Assembly (NCBI RefSeq): GCF_001476815.1
Contig: NZ_LDSL01000134.1
Span: 1 to 40,822 of the forward strand
DNA from: Pseudacidovorax intermedius
GTDB taxonomy: Bacteria; Pseudomonadota; Gammaproteobacteria; Burkholderiales; Burkholderiaceae_C
Direction of reading: 5' to 3'
DNA length: 40,822 bases
Shown here in pieces: positions 24,262-32,639 of the stretch (position 1 is its first letter; every line of letters starts with the position of its first letter). The notes below the pieces were generated by a model that had not been told where the DNA came from, searched no databases, and saw only the letters and a list, made by a program, of their open reading frames with translations. Both the position numbers and the translations under genes were made by a program.

Positions 24262-24289
24262 TTTACGCAGCGCAGGGGCTTTTGGATTT
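24262..24289 (-). promoter_or_regulatory. Predicted ECF sigma promoter of the second operon
   Basis: On the minus strand AAATCCAA (-35, 24289-24282), N13, GCGTAAAGG with TAAA at 24265-24262; AAATCC to TAAA spacing is 18 bases. It is the third copy of ATCCAA-N13-GCGTA(A/T)AGG in the region. The leader to the ATG at 24217 is about 38 bases and contains AGGA. The site lies in the divergent gap with mltB. Confidence 0.8.
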
Positions 24290-24318
24290 GGCGCGGCAGG
24301 TCGGAAGGGCTGTGGACA

Positions 24319-25641
24319 ATGCCGGCCATGCGCCTGCGCCCCCCGATCCGCTCCCTCCCCATCGCGCCCGCCCTTGCCGGCGCCCTGCTGCTCGCCGGCT
24401 GTGCCTCCACCCCCGTTCCGGTCCCGCCGCCGCAGCCGGGCCGTGTGGCGACGGCGCCTTCCGCTGCCCCGGTCGCACCGCCTGTGTCGAAGCAGGCTGC
24501 CCCTGTTCCCGACGAGCGCCAGGCCGCGTTCTCTGCGTGGCTGGCCCAGTTCCGCCAGCAGGCGGCCGCCGCCGGCATCCAGGAGCCAACGCTGCGCGCC
24601 GCCCTCGACACGGCACGCCTTCTGCCGTCGGTGGTGGAGCGCGACCGCAGCCAGCCCGAGTTCACCCGCAGCGTCTGGGATTACCTGGACACCGCCGTCT
24701 CGCCCCAGCGCGTGACGCGCGGCCAGGCCAAGCGGCAGGAGGCGGCCGCGGCCGCCGATGCCGCCGCGGCCCGCTACGGCGTGCCGGCCGAGGTGCTGGT
24801 GGCCGTCTGGGGCATGGAGAGCAATTTCGGCAGCAACTACGGCGACATCCCCACCATCGATGCATTGGCCACGCTGGGCTTCGACGGCCGGCGCGCCGAC
24901 TGGGCGCGCCAGCAACTGATCGCCGCCCTGCGCATCGTGCAGAACGGCGACATCGACGCCGCCCACATGATCGGCTCCTGGGCCGGCGCCATGGGGCAGA
25001 CGCAGTTCCTGCCGACCAACTTCCTGGCCTATGCGGTCGATGCCGACGGCGACGGCCGCCGCGACATCTGGTACAGCATGGCCGACGTGATGGCCTCCAC
25101 CGGCAATTTCCTGATGCGCGAAGGCTGGCAGCGCGGCCAGGGCTGGGGGGCGGAAGTGCGGCTGCCGGCCGGCTTCGACCTGGCGCGGGCCGATCCATCG
25201 GTGCGCCAGTCCGCATCGCAATGGGCGGCCGAGGGCGTGAGCGCCGCGGCAGGCGGCCCGCTGCCCGAGCTGGGCGATGCCTACGTGCTGTTGCCGGCCG
25301 GCGCGCGCGGGCCGGCCTTCCTGGTCGGGCCCAACTTCCGCGCGCTGCTGCGCTACAACAATGCGACCAGCTATGCGCTGGGCGTCGGCCTGCTCGCCCA
25401 GCGCATCGCCGGCGGTCCGGGCGTGATCGCGGAATGGCCGCGCGACCTGCAGCCGCTGGGCCGCAGCGACATGCTGGCCTTGCAGCAGGGCCTGGCCGCC
25501 CGCGGCTTCGATCCCGGCACGCCGGACGGCCTGCTCGGCCCGGCCACGCGCGGCGCCATCCGCGCCTGGCAGCGCAGCAGCGGCCAGCCGGCGGACGGCT
25601 ATCCCACCCAGCAGATGCTCCAGCAGTTGCGCGGGCACTGA
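24319..25641 (+). CDS. mltB: MltB-type lytic murein transglycosylase lipoprotein
   Basis: 440 residues. The lipobox LLAGC (Cys28) indicates outer-membrane anchoring. A Pro/Ala linker (30-65) leads to the SLT/MltB catalytic domain with Glu167 in VWGMESNFGSNYG, then WAGAMGQTQFLP and DADGDGRRDIW. A C-terminal PG_binding_1 domain lies at about 375-437 (LQQGLAARGFDPGTPDGLLG). It cleaves glycan strands to 1,6-anhydromuropeptides. The start could also be the second ATG at 24328. It is divergent from the CFA-like operon and is followed after 20 bases by a glycosidase-like gene. Confidence 0.93.
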   Translation: MPAMRLRPPIRSLPIAPALAGALLLAGCASTPVPVPPPQPGRVATAPSAAPVAPPVSKQAAPVPDERQAAFSAWLAQFRQQAAAAGIQEPTLRAALDTARLLPSVVERDRSQPEFTRSVWDYLDTAVSPQRVTRGQAKRQEAAAAADAAAARYGVPAEVLVAVWGMESNFGSNYGDIPTIDALATLGFDGRRADWARQQLIAALRIVQNGDIDAAHMIGSWAGAMGQTQFLPTNFLAYAVDADGDGRRDIWYSMADVMASTGNFLMREGWQRGQGWGAEVRLPAGFDLARADPSVRQSASQWAAEGVSAAAGGPLPELGDAYVLLPAGARGPAFLVGPNFRALLRYNNATSYALGVGLLAQRIAGGPGVIAEWPRDLQPLGRSDMLALQQGLAARGFDPGTPDGLLGPATRGAIRAWQRSSGQPADGYPTQQMLQQLRGH

Positions 25642-25661
25642 ACCTGCATGTTTCCTGGCCG

Positions 25662-26852
25662 ATGAAGGACCTGAGCCCCGACGACCATGCCCTGCTGGAC
25701 CAGTGCGAGCAGGCCTCGCTCGACCTGCTGGTGCGCAACCTCTCGCCCCACGGCATCCTGGCGGCCAGCCGCACCGAGGCGGCGGTGGCGCGGCGCTACA
25801 CCCGCATCTTCGGCCGCGATGCGGCCATCTGCATCATGGCCATGGCCGGCAGCGGCGTACCGGCGCTGGAGGAGGGCGCCATCGCCAGCGTGCAGGCGCT
25901 GGCCGACCAGCAGGCGGCCAACGGCCAGATTCCCAAGTACGTGGACCCCGAGGGTCAGGACGCCGACTTCTGGTACCTGGGCTGCATCGACGCCACGCTG
26001 TGGTGGCTGATCGCCATCGACCACCTGCGGGGCCTGGGCCGCGTGCCGGCCGGACGCTGGGCGCCCGGCGAGGCGCTGGCCATCCAGTGGCTGCTGGCCC
26101 AGGAGCACCAGCACTTCCGCCTGCTGCAGCAGAACGAGGCCAGCGACTGGGCGGACATCATGCCGCGCTCGGGCTTCGTGCTCTACACCAATGCGCTGTG
26201 GTACGAGGTCAAGCGCCGCTTCGGCCTGGCGAATGCAGAAGAGACGAAGCACCACTTCAACCACCTCTTCAACCCCTTCCAGCGCGACCTGCCCGAATAC
26301 CACCGCGCCCGCCTGCTGCGTCACTACGCGCGGCGCGGCCGGCGCGATCCGGGCATGTACCTGAGCTTCGTCAACCTGTCGGTGGTGGGCGACGAGGGCG
26401 ACGTCTTCGGCAACGTGCTGGCCATCCAGAGCGGCCTGGCCGATACCGACATGGCGGCCCGCATCGTGCAGCGCATCGGCGAAGCCGGTGCCAGCGTGCC
26501 CTGGCCGGTGCGGGTGGTGCTGCACCCGCTGTCGCAGCAGCATCCGCTGTGGCGGCCCTACATGGGGCGCCACCAGCAGAACTACCTGCACCAGTACCAC
26601 AACGGCGGCATCTGGCCCTTCGTCGGCGGCTTCTGGGTGATGGCGCTGGCGCAGCTCGGCCTGCACGCGCAGGCCCGGGCCGAACTGGTGAAGCTGGCCC
26701 GCGCCAATGCGCACGGCGGCTGGCGCTTCACCGAATGGTTCCACGGCAAGACGCTGGCGCCCATGGGCATGGCGGGGCAGAGCTGGAATGCGGCGGCGTT
26801 TCTGCTCGCGTCGAAGGCGCTCGGTATGGCAGCGTCCAGCCCCGTGCGATAG
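25662..26852 (+). CDS. GH100/debranching-like (alpha/alpha)6 glycosidase
   Basis: 396 residues without a signal peptide. The features are those of the neutral/alkaline invertase and glycogen-debranching-like alpha-helical barrel glycosidases: RIFGRDAAICIMAMAGSG near the start, QIPKYVDPEGQDADFWYLGC, LLQQNEASDWADIMPRSGF with acidic residues in the expected catalytic area, HNGGIWPFVGGFWVMAL, and a C-terminal GMAGQSWNAAAFLLASK. Substrate could be sucrose, a glucan or another alpha-glucoside. It is probably co-transcribed with mltB; whether that reflects a functional link to cell wall glycans is open. Confidence 0.75.
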   Translation: MKDLSPDDHALLDQCEQASLDLLVRNLSPHGILAASRTEAAVARRYTRIFGRDAAICIMAMAGSGVPALEEGAIASVQALADQQAANGQIPKYVDPEGQDADFWYLGCIDATLWWLIAIDHLRGLGRVPAGRWAPGEALAIQWLLAQEHQHFRLLQQNEASDWADIMPRSGFVLYTNALWYEVKRRFGLANAEETKHHFNHLFNPFQRDLPEYHRARLLRHYARRGRRDPGMYLSFVNLSVVGDEGDVFGNVLAIQSGLADTDMAARIVQRIGEAGASVPWPVRVVLHPLSQQHPLWRPYMGRHQQNYLHQYHNGGIWPFVGGFWVMALAQLGLHAQARAELVKLARANAHGGWRFTEWFHGKTLAPMGMAGQSWNAAAFLLASKALGMAASSPVR

Positions 26853-26959
26853 GGCGTTTCTTCCTCGCTCGCCACAACCCGAACTATTCTGACGACGGCC
26901 ACAATCGCGCCAATGCGGCCCCTACGCTCCGCCTCCTTTTGTCAGGAGGGAAGCGTCCA

Positions 26960-28648
26960 ATGTTCGTCAGGCCATCGTGGGCCCCCGTGTATCTGGGGTG
27001 TGCTGTTCTACTCGTCGCGTGCGGCGGAGGCGGGAGTGGCGGCGGCGGAGGCCTTGGCGGCTTCGCCCCGCCAGCCGCCGGGTCGGGCGGTGGCGGCGCC
27101 AGCGGCTCCGGCGGTGCGTCCACCCCGGGCTCGGGCGGCGCCGCTGGCAGTGGCGGCACCGCGGCGGCCTCGACCGTGCTCTCTGGCCGGGTCACCTACG
27201 AGTCGGTGCCCAGCGCCAACGGTGTCCTCGACTACGGTGCCGTGGCGCGCAAGCCCGTGCGCGGCGTGCCGCTGGACGTGGTGGATGCCGCAGGCAACGT
27301 GAAGGCATCCGCCACCACCGATGCGGACGGGCGCTATAGCGTGACGGTAGCGGCGGGTGGGCCCGTCGCCGTGCGGGTCCTCGCGAAGCTGGTGCGCGGT
27401 TCGGGCAGCGGCAGTGCAGACGTCGCGGTGCGCGACAACACCCAGTCGGGCGGCATCCATGGCATCCAGACCAACTTCTTCGCGCTGGGTGGCGCCACTG
27501 CGACGCGCGACATCAACGCCGCCTCCGGCTGGACCGGCAGCGCCTATGGCAGCGACCGGCTGGCCGCACCCTTCGCGGTGCTGGACGCCATCTACGCCGC
27601 GCAGTCGAAGGTGCTGTCTACGGCGGCGGGCACGGTCTTTCCGCCGCTTGACGTCTACTGGAGTCCGGACAACCGGCCGGCTGGCGGGGCGCCGGAACTC
27701 GGCCAGATCGGCACGAGCCATTTCGAAGACCGTACGCGCAGCGGCGGCGGGCGCAGCATCTACGTGCTGGGCCAGGAGAATGTCGACACCGACGAGTACG
27801 ACACCTCCGTGATCGCCCACGAATGGGGGCACTATTACCAGTCGGCCTTCAGTCGCGACGATTCGCCCGGCGGTCCCCATTCGACCGGCGATTTGGCCGA
27901 CCGGCGCCTGGCCTTCTCCGAAGGCTGGGGCAATGCGTGGTCCGGCATCGCGCTGGGTCGCCGCGACTATTCCGACTCGGCGGGCCCCCGCCAGTCGCAG
28001 GGTTTCGCGTTTGCGCTCGACACGGGGGCGCCTTCGACGCCGGGTTGGTATAAGGAGTTCTCCGTCCAGTCGGTGCTGTGGAACCTGAACAACCAGATCG
28101 GCTTCACGCCCATCCATCAGGCCATGACCCAGGGTCTGAAGAACACCCCGGCCGTGACCTCGATCCATGCGTTCGCCTCCGCCTTCATCGCGGTGGCCTC
28201 GTCGGCGCAGCAAGCGGCGCTTAACAGCCTGCTGGCCGGCCAGCGGATTACTGGATCGTCCGACGCCTTCGGCGGCTCGGAGACAAACGACGGCGGCCTG
28301 GGCGCCTTCGCCCTGCCGCTCTACACCAGCGCGGCGGTGGGTACGCCGAAGCAGGTCTGCGTGACCGACCAGGCGGATCCCGGCGGATCGGGCAACAAGC
28401 TCGGTAGCTTCGCCTACCTGCGGCTGCCCATCTCGCAGGCGCGCGACTACACGGTCAACGTGAGCGGCCCGGCGGGTTCCGACCCGGACTTCCGGGTCTA
28501 CCAGGGTGCGCTCGTCGGCGGTGCCGCCAACGTGCAGGCTGGCAGCGACCAGGCCAAGGTGAAGCTGGGCGCCGGCACTGCGGTGGTGGCCGTGCAGGAC
28601 TTCAATGTCTCTTCCGCCAACACGTGCTTCACGGTTACTGTCAACTGA
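26960..28648 (+). CDS. Lipoprotein zinc metalloprotease (HExxH), family uncertain
   Basis: 562 residues. A signal peptide ends in LLVAC with Cys21 as the lipid-modified residue, then about 50 residues of Gly/Ser/Ala repeat linker (22-70). A beta domain (about 72-155, SGRVTYESVP..., DADGRYSVTV) resembles carboxypeptidase-regulatory-like folds. The catalytic zinc site is His287-Glu288-x-x-His291 in VIAHEWGHYYQ with Glu321 in FSEGWGN as probable third ligand. The last about 100 residues resemble a PPC-type beta domain and hold two cysteines that may pair. AGGAGG lies 9 bases before the ATG. The secreted partner gene follows 11 bases downstream. The MEROPS family is not certain, gluzincin-like. 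Confidence 0.8.
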   Translation: MFVRPSWAPVYLGCAVLLVACGGGGSGGGGGLGGFAPPAAGSGGGGASGSGGASTPGSGGAAGSGGTAAASTVLSGRVTYESVPSANGVLDYGAVARKPVRGVPLDVVDAAGNVKASATTDADGRYSVTVAAGGPVAVRVLAKLVRGSGSGSADVAVRDNTQSGGIHGIQTNFFALGGATATRDINAASGWTGSAYGSDRLAAPFAVLDAIYAAQSKVLSTAAGTVFPPLDVYWSPDNRPAGGAPELGQIGTSHFEDRTRSGGGRSIYVLGQENVDTDEYDTSVIAHEWGHYYQSAFSRDDSPGGPHSTGDLADRRLAFSEGWGNAWSGIALGRRDYSDSAGPRQSQGFAFALDTGAPSTPGWYKEFSVQSVLWNLNNQIGFTPIHQAMTQGLKNTPAVTSIHAFASAFIAVASSAQQAALNSLLAGQRITGSSDAFGGSETNDGGLGAFALPLYTSAAVGTPKQVCVTDQADPGGSGNKLGSFAYLRLPISQARDYTVNVSGPAGSDPDFRVYQGALVGGAANVQAGSDQAKVKLGAGTAVVAVQDFNVSSANTCFTVTVN

Positions 28649-28659
28649 AAGGGAACGCC

Positions 28660-29175
28660 ATGAACGGAAGAAACTGGAACCGTCGTGCCGCATTGGCGCT
28701 GATCCTGGCGGCGGTGGCAGCCGCGGGCAGTGCGTGGGCAGGCGCAAGCACGGAAGCGAAGAAAGAAAAGCGCACTTGGACGGCCGCGCCGGCCAAGGCC
28801 AACGGATCGGGCATCGCGGTAAGCTACAGCGTGGAGCCCCATCCCGTAACCGGCCGTTCCACGCGGATCATGCTGCGCTTCGTGGAAGTCGGTCCGGCCG
28901 GCGGCTCGGTGCGCGTCGTGGCGGAGCCAGGCCTGTCGCTGCTGACCGTGCCTGCGCAACGCGCATTGCCCTCCGGCGAGTCGATGTGGGCGGTGGACGT
29001 GCAGCCACTGGCGGATGGCCTGGCCTACATCGATGTCTTCACGACCCAGGGCAATGCCACCAGCGCCGTGTCCATCCCGGTCCAGACCGGCACCGGTGCC
29101 CAGAAGCTGCCGGTCTCGCCGCACCTGAAGACGGGGCCCCAAGGCGAGACGCTGCTCATCAAGCCGGTGCCCTGA
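28660..29175 (+). CDS. Secreted hypothetical protein paired with the metalloprotease
   Basis: 171 residues with a Sec signal peptide (MNGRNWNRRAALAL..., cleavage near GSAWA at about 27). The mature protein is beta-rich with a start of charged residues (ASTEAKKEKRTW) and no cysteines. I do not recognise the family. It starts 11 bases after the protease stop with AAAGGGA upstream, so the two are translated from one message. It could be a substrate, inhibitor or chaperone of the protease; none of these is shown by the sequence. Confidence 0.8.
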   Translation: MNGRNWNRRAALALILAAVAAAGSAWAGASTEAKKEKRTWTAAPAKANGSGIAVSYSVEPHPVTGRSTRIMLRFVEVGPAGGSVRVVAEPGLSLLTVPAQRALPSGESMWAVDVQPLADGLAYIDVFTTQGNATSAVSIPVQTGTGAQKLPVSPHLKTGPQGETLLIKPVP

Positions 29176-29185
29176 GGACGGCACA

Positions 29186-29209
29186 GCGGCGGCGCTGGGC
29201 CGCCGCCGC
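29186..29209. terminator. GC-rich hairpin between convergent genes
   Basis: GCGGCGGCG at 29186-29194 pairs with CGCCGCCGC at 29201-29209 with a six-base loop. There is no T tract, so termination activity is uncertain. Its place in the 54-base gap between convergent units makes it a reasonable candidate. Confidence 0.45.
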
Positions 29210-29229
29210 GCTCGCACCCCACCGGTTCG

Positions 29230-29727
29230 TCAGGGTCGAGGCTCGCGCCCCGCCCCGCACTCCGCGCACAGTCCGTACAGCGTCAGCTCGTGCGCTTCCA
29301 CCGCGAAGCCGGCCGGCGCCAGGCCGGACAGGTCGCCCGGGCAGGCATGGATGTCGAACACGCGCTCACAGCGCCGGCACTGGAAGTGGTGGTGGTGCGC
29401 ATGGCGCGCCGATTCATAGCGGGCCGCCGCGCCCGGCAGTTCGACGGCGCGGATGGCGCCGCCTTCCAGCAGCAGCTTGATGTTGCGGTAGATGGTGGCG
29501 ATGCCCAGGGCCGGCACCTCCTGCTGCGCCACGGCGAGGATCTCCGCGGGCAGGAGCGGACGCTGCGATTCGTCGATCACCCGCCGAATAGCGGCCCGCT
29601 GCCGGGTGCCGCGGCTGCCGATGGGCGAGTTGGCGCCCGGCATCTCCCCGGCTTCCAGCGCCGCGGGTTCGCCGTCGGTGGCCGGCCCGTGGTCGTGGCG
29701 GTGAGGATGGGGGTGCGGGGCACTCAT
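29230..29727 (-). CDS. zur: Fur-family repressor, probably Zur
   Basis: 165 residues. A histidine-rich N-terminal extension (PHPHPHRHDHG) precedes the winged helix (about 40-100, LGIATIYRNIKLLLEGGAI). The dimerisation domain carries a His-rich run (RHAHHHHFQC) and two CxxC pairs, Cys117/Cys120 and Cys154/Cys157, for structural zinc. Being the last gene of a zinc-uptake operon makes Zur the best identity rather than Fur or PerR. The extra N-terminal histidines may act as a metal reservoir (inferred). It follows the binding-protein gene by 70 bases. Confidence 0.87.
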   Translation of the reverse strand: MSAPHPHPHRHDHGPATDGEPAALEAGEMPGANSPIGSRGTRQRAAIRRVIDESQRPLLPAEILAVAQQEVPALGIATIYRNIKLLLEGGAIRAVELPGAAARYESARHAHHHHFQCRRCERVFDIHACPGDLSGLAPAGFAVEAHELTLYGLCAECGAGREPRP

Positions 29728-29797
29728 GGCTTCAGTCTAGCGAGGGCCGGCCGCCGGGGCCGTCAGCCTGGACCGGCAACGCCGATGCCTGCGTGGT

Positions 29798-30733
29798 TCA
29801 GCGCACCTTGGCGCCCATCAGGGCCGCCGCGATCGTGTCGGCGTTGTAGGCGAACAGCCTGAGGTAGGTCGACGCCTCAGTGCCGGGCGCGGAGAGGGCG
29901 TCGGAGTACAGCTTGCCACCGACCGTCACACCGGACTCCCGCGCGATGCGCTCCACCAGGCGAGGGCTGGAGATGTTCTCCATGAAGACGGCGCTGACCT
30001 GGCCCTTGCGGATCTGGCGGATGAGCTGCGCCACGTCGGCGGCGGAAGGCTCGGCATCGGTGTTGATGCCCTGCGGCGACAGCAACTTCACGCCATAGGC
30101 GGCGCCGAAGTAGCCGAAGGCGTCGTGCGAGGTCAGGATGCGCCGGCGCTGCGCCGGAATGGCGGCGAAGCGCGTGCGCAGGTCGCGGTCCAGGGCCTGC
30201 AGCTTCGCGGTGTAGGCGGCCGCGCGCTCGCCGATGGCAGCGGCCTGCGCGGGCCGCAGGGAGGACAGCGCATCGCGGACGTTGGCGACGTAGCGCACTG
30301 CGTTGCGCAGATCCTGCCAGGCATGCGGATCGGTGCCCTCGCCATGCGCCCCATGGCCGTGGCCCTCGTCGTCGTCGGCCTTGCGCGGCGTGATGCCGGC
30401 GCTGGCCACCACCACGCTGCCGCGGTAGCCGGAGGTCTTCACCAGCCGGTCGATCCAGCCTTCGAAGCCCAGGCCGTTGACGACCACCAGGTCGGCCGCC
30501 GCCAGCGCGCGGGCATCCGCCGGCGTGGGCTGGAAGACGTGCGCATCGGCATCGGGGCCGACCAGCGATTGCACCTGCACCTCCGGCCCGCCGACCTCGC
30601 GCACCAGGTCGGCCAGGATCGAGAAGCTCGCCACGACGCGCAGCGGGCGCTCCTGCGCATGGACAGGCGCGGCTGCGGCCGCGGCGACGAGGCCGGAGAC
30701 GAAGAGGCGGCGGGACAGGGTTTGGGAAGGCAT
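29798..30733 (-). CDS. znuA: Zinc ABC transporter periplasmic binding protein ZnuA
   Basis: 311 residues. The signal peptide starts MPSQTLSRRLFVSGL, a twin-arginine-like pattern, with cleavage near VHAQE. Metal ligands of the cluster A-I family are His65 (DADAHVFQPTP), His137 (TDPHAWQ), His203 (TSHDAFGY) and Asp278 (YSDAL). A His/Asp-rich loop (DDDEGHGHGAHGEG, about 120-133) is characteristic of zinc-specific members. Three His plus the loop favour zinc over manganese. It belongs to the znuC-znuB-znuA-zur operon. Confidence 0.93.
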   Translation of the reverse strand: MPSQTLSRRLFVSGLVAAAAAAPVHAQERPLRVVASFSILADLVREVGGPEVQVQSLVGPDADAHVFQPTPADARALAAADLVVVNGLGFEGWIDRLVKTSGYRGSVVVASAGITPRKADDDEGHGHGAHGEGTDPHAWQDLRNAVRYVANVRDALSSLRPAQAAAIGERAAAYTAKLQALDRDLRTRFAAIPAQRRRILTSHDAFGYFGAAYGVKLLSPQGINTDAEPSAADVAQLIRQIRKGQVSAVFMENISSPRLVERIARESGVTVGGKLYSDALSAPGTEASTYLRLFAYNADTIAAALMGAKVR

Positions 30734-30782
30734 GGTGTGTGACAGCAGGAAAATGAGAAAGCCGGCGCGGGTAGGGACGGCG

Positions 30783-31655
30783 TCAAGCCACCCGGTGCGG
30801 CCGCCGCAGGCGCTGCCACAGCAGGCCTTCGCGGCTGCCGGCACACAGCGACAGCAGGTAGACGGCGCCGGCCACCAGCACGATGGCCGGGCCGGAGGGC
30901 CATTGCGCGTGGTACGACAGCAGCAGCCCTGCAAAGCCGGAGAAGGCGGCGATCAGCGCCGCCACGGCGATCAGGCCGCCGACGGTGCCGGCCCAGAAGC
31001 GGGCCGCGGTCGCGGGCAGCATCATCAGGCCCACGGCCATCAGCGTGCCCATGGCCTGGAAACCCGCCACCAGATTGGCGACGGTGAGCATCAGGAAGGC
31101 GAGGTGCACCCAGCGTCCGGGGCCGCCGACGCTGCGCAGGAAGCCCGGGTCCACGCATTCGGCGATCAGCGGCCGCCACAGCAGCGCCAGCACCGCCAGT
31201 GTGAGGCTGCTCACGCCGCAGATCAGCAGCAGGGCGCTGTCGTCCACGGCGAGGATGGTGCCGAAGAGCAGGTGCATCAGGTCCACGCTGGTGCCGCGCA
31301 GCGACACCAGCATCACGCCCAGGGCCAGCGCCATCAGGTAGAAGGCGGCGAAGCTCGCGTCCTCGCGCTGCGCGGTGCTGCGGGCGACGATGCCCGCGCC
31401 CAGCGCCACGCCGATGGCGGCCAGGAAGCTGCCGATGCTCATGGCGGCAACCGAGGGGCCGGCGATCAGGAAGCCCAGCGCCGCGCCCGGCAGCAGCGCA
31501 TGGCCGGTGGCGTCGCCCATGAGGCTCATGCGGCGCAGCACCAGCAGCGTGCCCATGGGCGCACTGCCCAGCGCCAGCGCCAGCGCGCCGACCAGGGCGC
31601 GGCGCATGAAGCCGAAGTCCAGGAAGGGCTGGATCAGCAGGTCGTGCAAAGTCAT
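30783..31655 (-). CDS. znuB: Zinc ABC transporter permease ZnuB
   Basis: 290 residues with about eight transmembrane helices, ABC-3 family permease. Recognisable segments are LRRMSLMGDATGHALLPGAALGF (about 40-62), matching the conserved region that contacts the ATPase, and MGTLMAVGLMMLPATAARFW. The gene starts 25 bases after znuC and ends 49 bases before znuA, so the transporter subunits are co-expressed. Confidence 0.93.
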   Translation of the reverse strand: MTLHDLLIQPFLDFGFMRRALVGALALALGSAPMGTLLVLRRMSLMGDATGHALLPGAALGFLIAGPSVAAMSIGSFLAAIGVALGAGIVARSTAQREDASFAAFYLMALALGVMLVSLRGTSVDLMHLLFGTILAVDDSALLLICGVSSLTLAVLALLWRPLIAECVDPGFLRSVGGPGRWVHLAFLMLTVANLVAGFQAMGTLMAVGLMMLPATAARFWAGTVGGLIAVAALIAAFSGFAGLLLSYHAQWPSGPAIVLVAGAVYLLSLCAGSREGLLWQRLRRPHRVA

Positions 31656-31680
31656 GGCACACGGCCCCCGGCGGCAGGTT

Positions 31681-32499
31681 TCATGGCCGCTCGCGGACCA
31701 GATGCGGCGCGCCGGCGCCCTCGCACACCGGCGCCGTCTCGTCCCAGGCCTGCGCCATGCGCCGCGCTGCGGCCAGGTGCTCCGGCCGCAGCGCCTCGGC
31801 CACTGGGCCCCAGGCCACGCAGCGGCGCGCCAGCAGCAGGGCCTGGTCGAAATGCGCCTGCACCTGGGCCATGTCGTGCAGCACGGCGATCACCGTGCGG
31901 CCCTGCGCGCGCCAGCCGTGCACCACGGCCAGCAGGTCGTCGGTGGTGCGGGTGTCGACCGCGTTGAAGGGTTCGTCCAGCAGGATCACCGGCGCGTCCT
32001 GCAGCAGCACGCGGGCGAACAGCACGCGCTGGAACTGTCCGGCCGACAACTCACCGATCTGGCGGCGCTCGAAGCCGGACAGCCCGACGGTCTGCAGCGC
32101 GGCCATCGCCTGCTCGCGGTGCGCCGGCCGCAGGCGGCCGAAGCTGCCCACCTGGCGCCACAGCCCCATGGCCACAAGGTCGAACACCTGGACGGGGAAG
32201 CTGCGGTCGATTTCCGCCTGCTGCGGAAGCCAGGCGATGCGGCCCGCGCAGTCCCCGGCCAGCTCGACCCGGCCGCTGGCCGGGCGCAGGCGGCCCATGA
32301 CGGCATTCAGCAGCGTGGTCTTGCCGGCGCCGTTGGGCCCGACGATGGCCGTCAGTGCGCCGCCAGCAAAGCCGCCGCTGACGTGGTGGACAGCCGGATG
32401 GCCGCGGTAGGCCACCGTGAGGTCATGCAGGCGGATGGGGCAAGGTGCGGCGGCGGCGAGCGCCTCCGGCCCGTCCTCCATGAAAGCGACGGCGTTCAT
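31681..32499 (-). CDS. znuC: Zinc ABC transporter ATPase ZnuC
   Basis: 272 residues. Walker A is GPNGAGKTT (54-62), the signature is LSAGQ (151-155), Walker B is VILLDEP (171-177) and the switch histidine His208 is in VLHDM. The ATG at 32499 overlaps the stop of the small upstream ORF (ATGA), which supports this start over an upstream GTG in the same frame (32529) and over ATG 32481. The C-terminal region after 230 is polar and less conserved. Confidence 0.93.
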   Translation of the reverse strand: MNAVAFMEDGPEALAAAAPCPIRLHDLTVAYRGHPAVHHVSGGFAGGALTAIVGPNGAGKTTLLNAVMGRLRPASGRVELAGDCAGRIAWLPQQAEIDRSFPVQVFDLVAMGLWRQVGSFGRLRPAHREQAMAALQTVGLSGFERRQIGELSAGQFQRVLFARVLLQDAPVILLDEPFNAVDTRTTDDLLAVVHGWRAQGRTVIAVLHDMAQVQAHFDQALLLARRCVAWGPVAEALRPEHLAAARRMAQAWDETAPVCEGAGAPHLVRERP

Positions 32500-32639
32500 T
32501 CCAGCATGGCCCACCAAGCGGCCAGACACAGCACGGCCATGAGCACGACGGCACCCGCAAGCCGCAGGCCAGCGCCCATGCCGAGCAGGCTGCGGGGCGG
32601 CGATGCAGCCGTTGGACGATCGGATGAAACGGCATTCAT
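32496..32639 (-). CDS. Small single-pass membrane protein leading the zinc operon
   Basis: 47 residues beginning MNAVSSDRPTAASPP, then one hydrophobic helix (about 22-44, LRLAGAVVLMAVLCLAAWWAML) ending with a glutamate. Coding is supported by three facts: the ATG sits at the edge of a Zur-box-like palindrome where the operon's first gene should start, the stop overlaps the znuC ATG (ATGA), and the composition is that of a membrane segment. I do not recognise a family. A role as ZnuBC accessory or operon leader peptide is inferred. With the probable -10 inside the palindrome the message would be nearly leaderless. Confidence 0.65.
   Translation of the reverse strand: MNAVSSDRPTAASPPRSLLGMGAGLRLAGAVVLMAVLCLAAWWAMLE

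Noticed and set aside
27020-27170. Gly/Ser-coding repeat tract as a possible DNA repeat or CRISPR-like array
   Set aside because: The repeats are irregular GGC-type codons within the protease linker, in frame and of varying length, so they are a protein linker rather than a repeat array.
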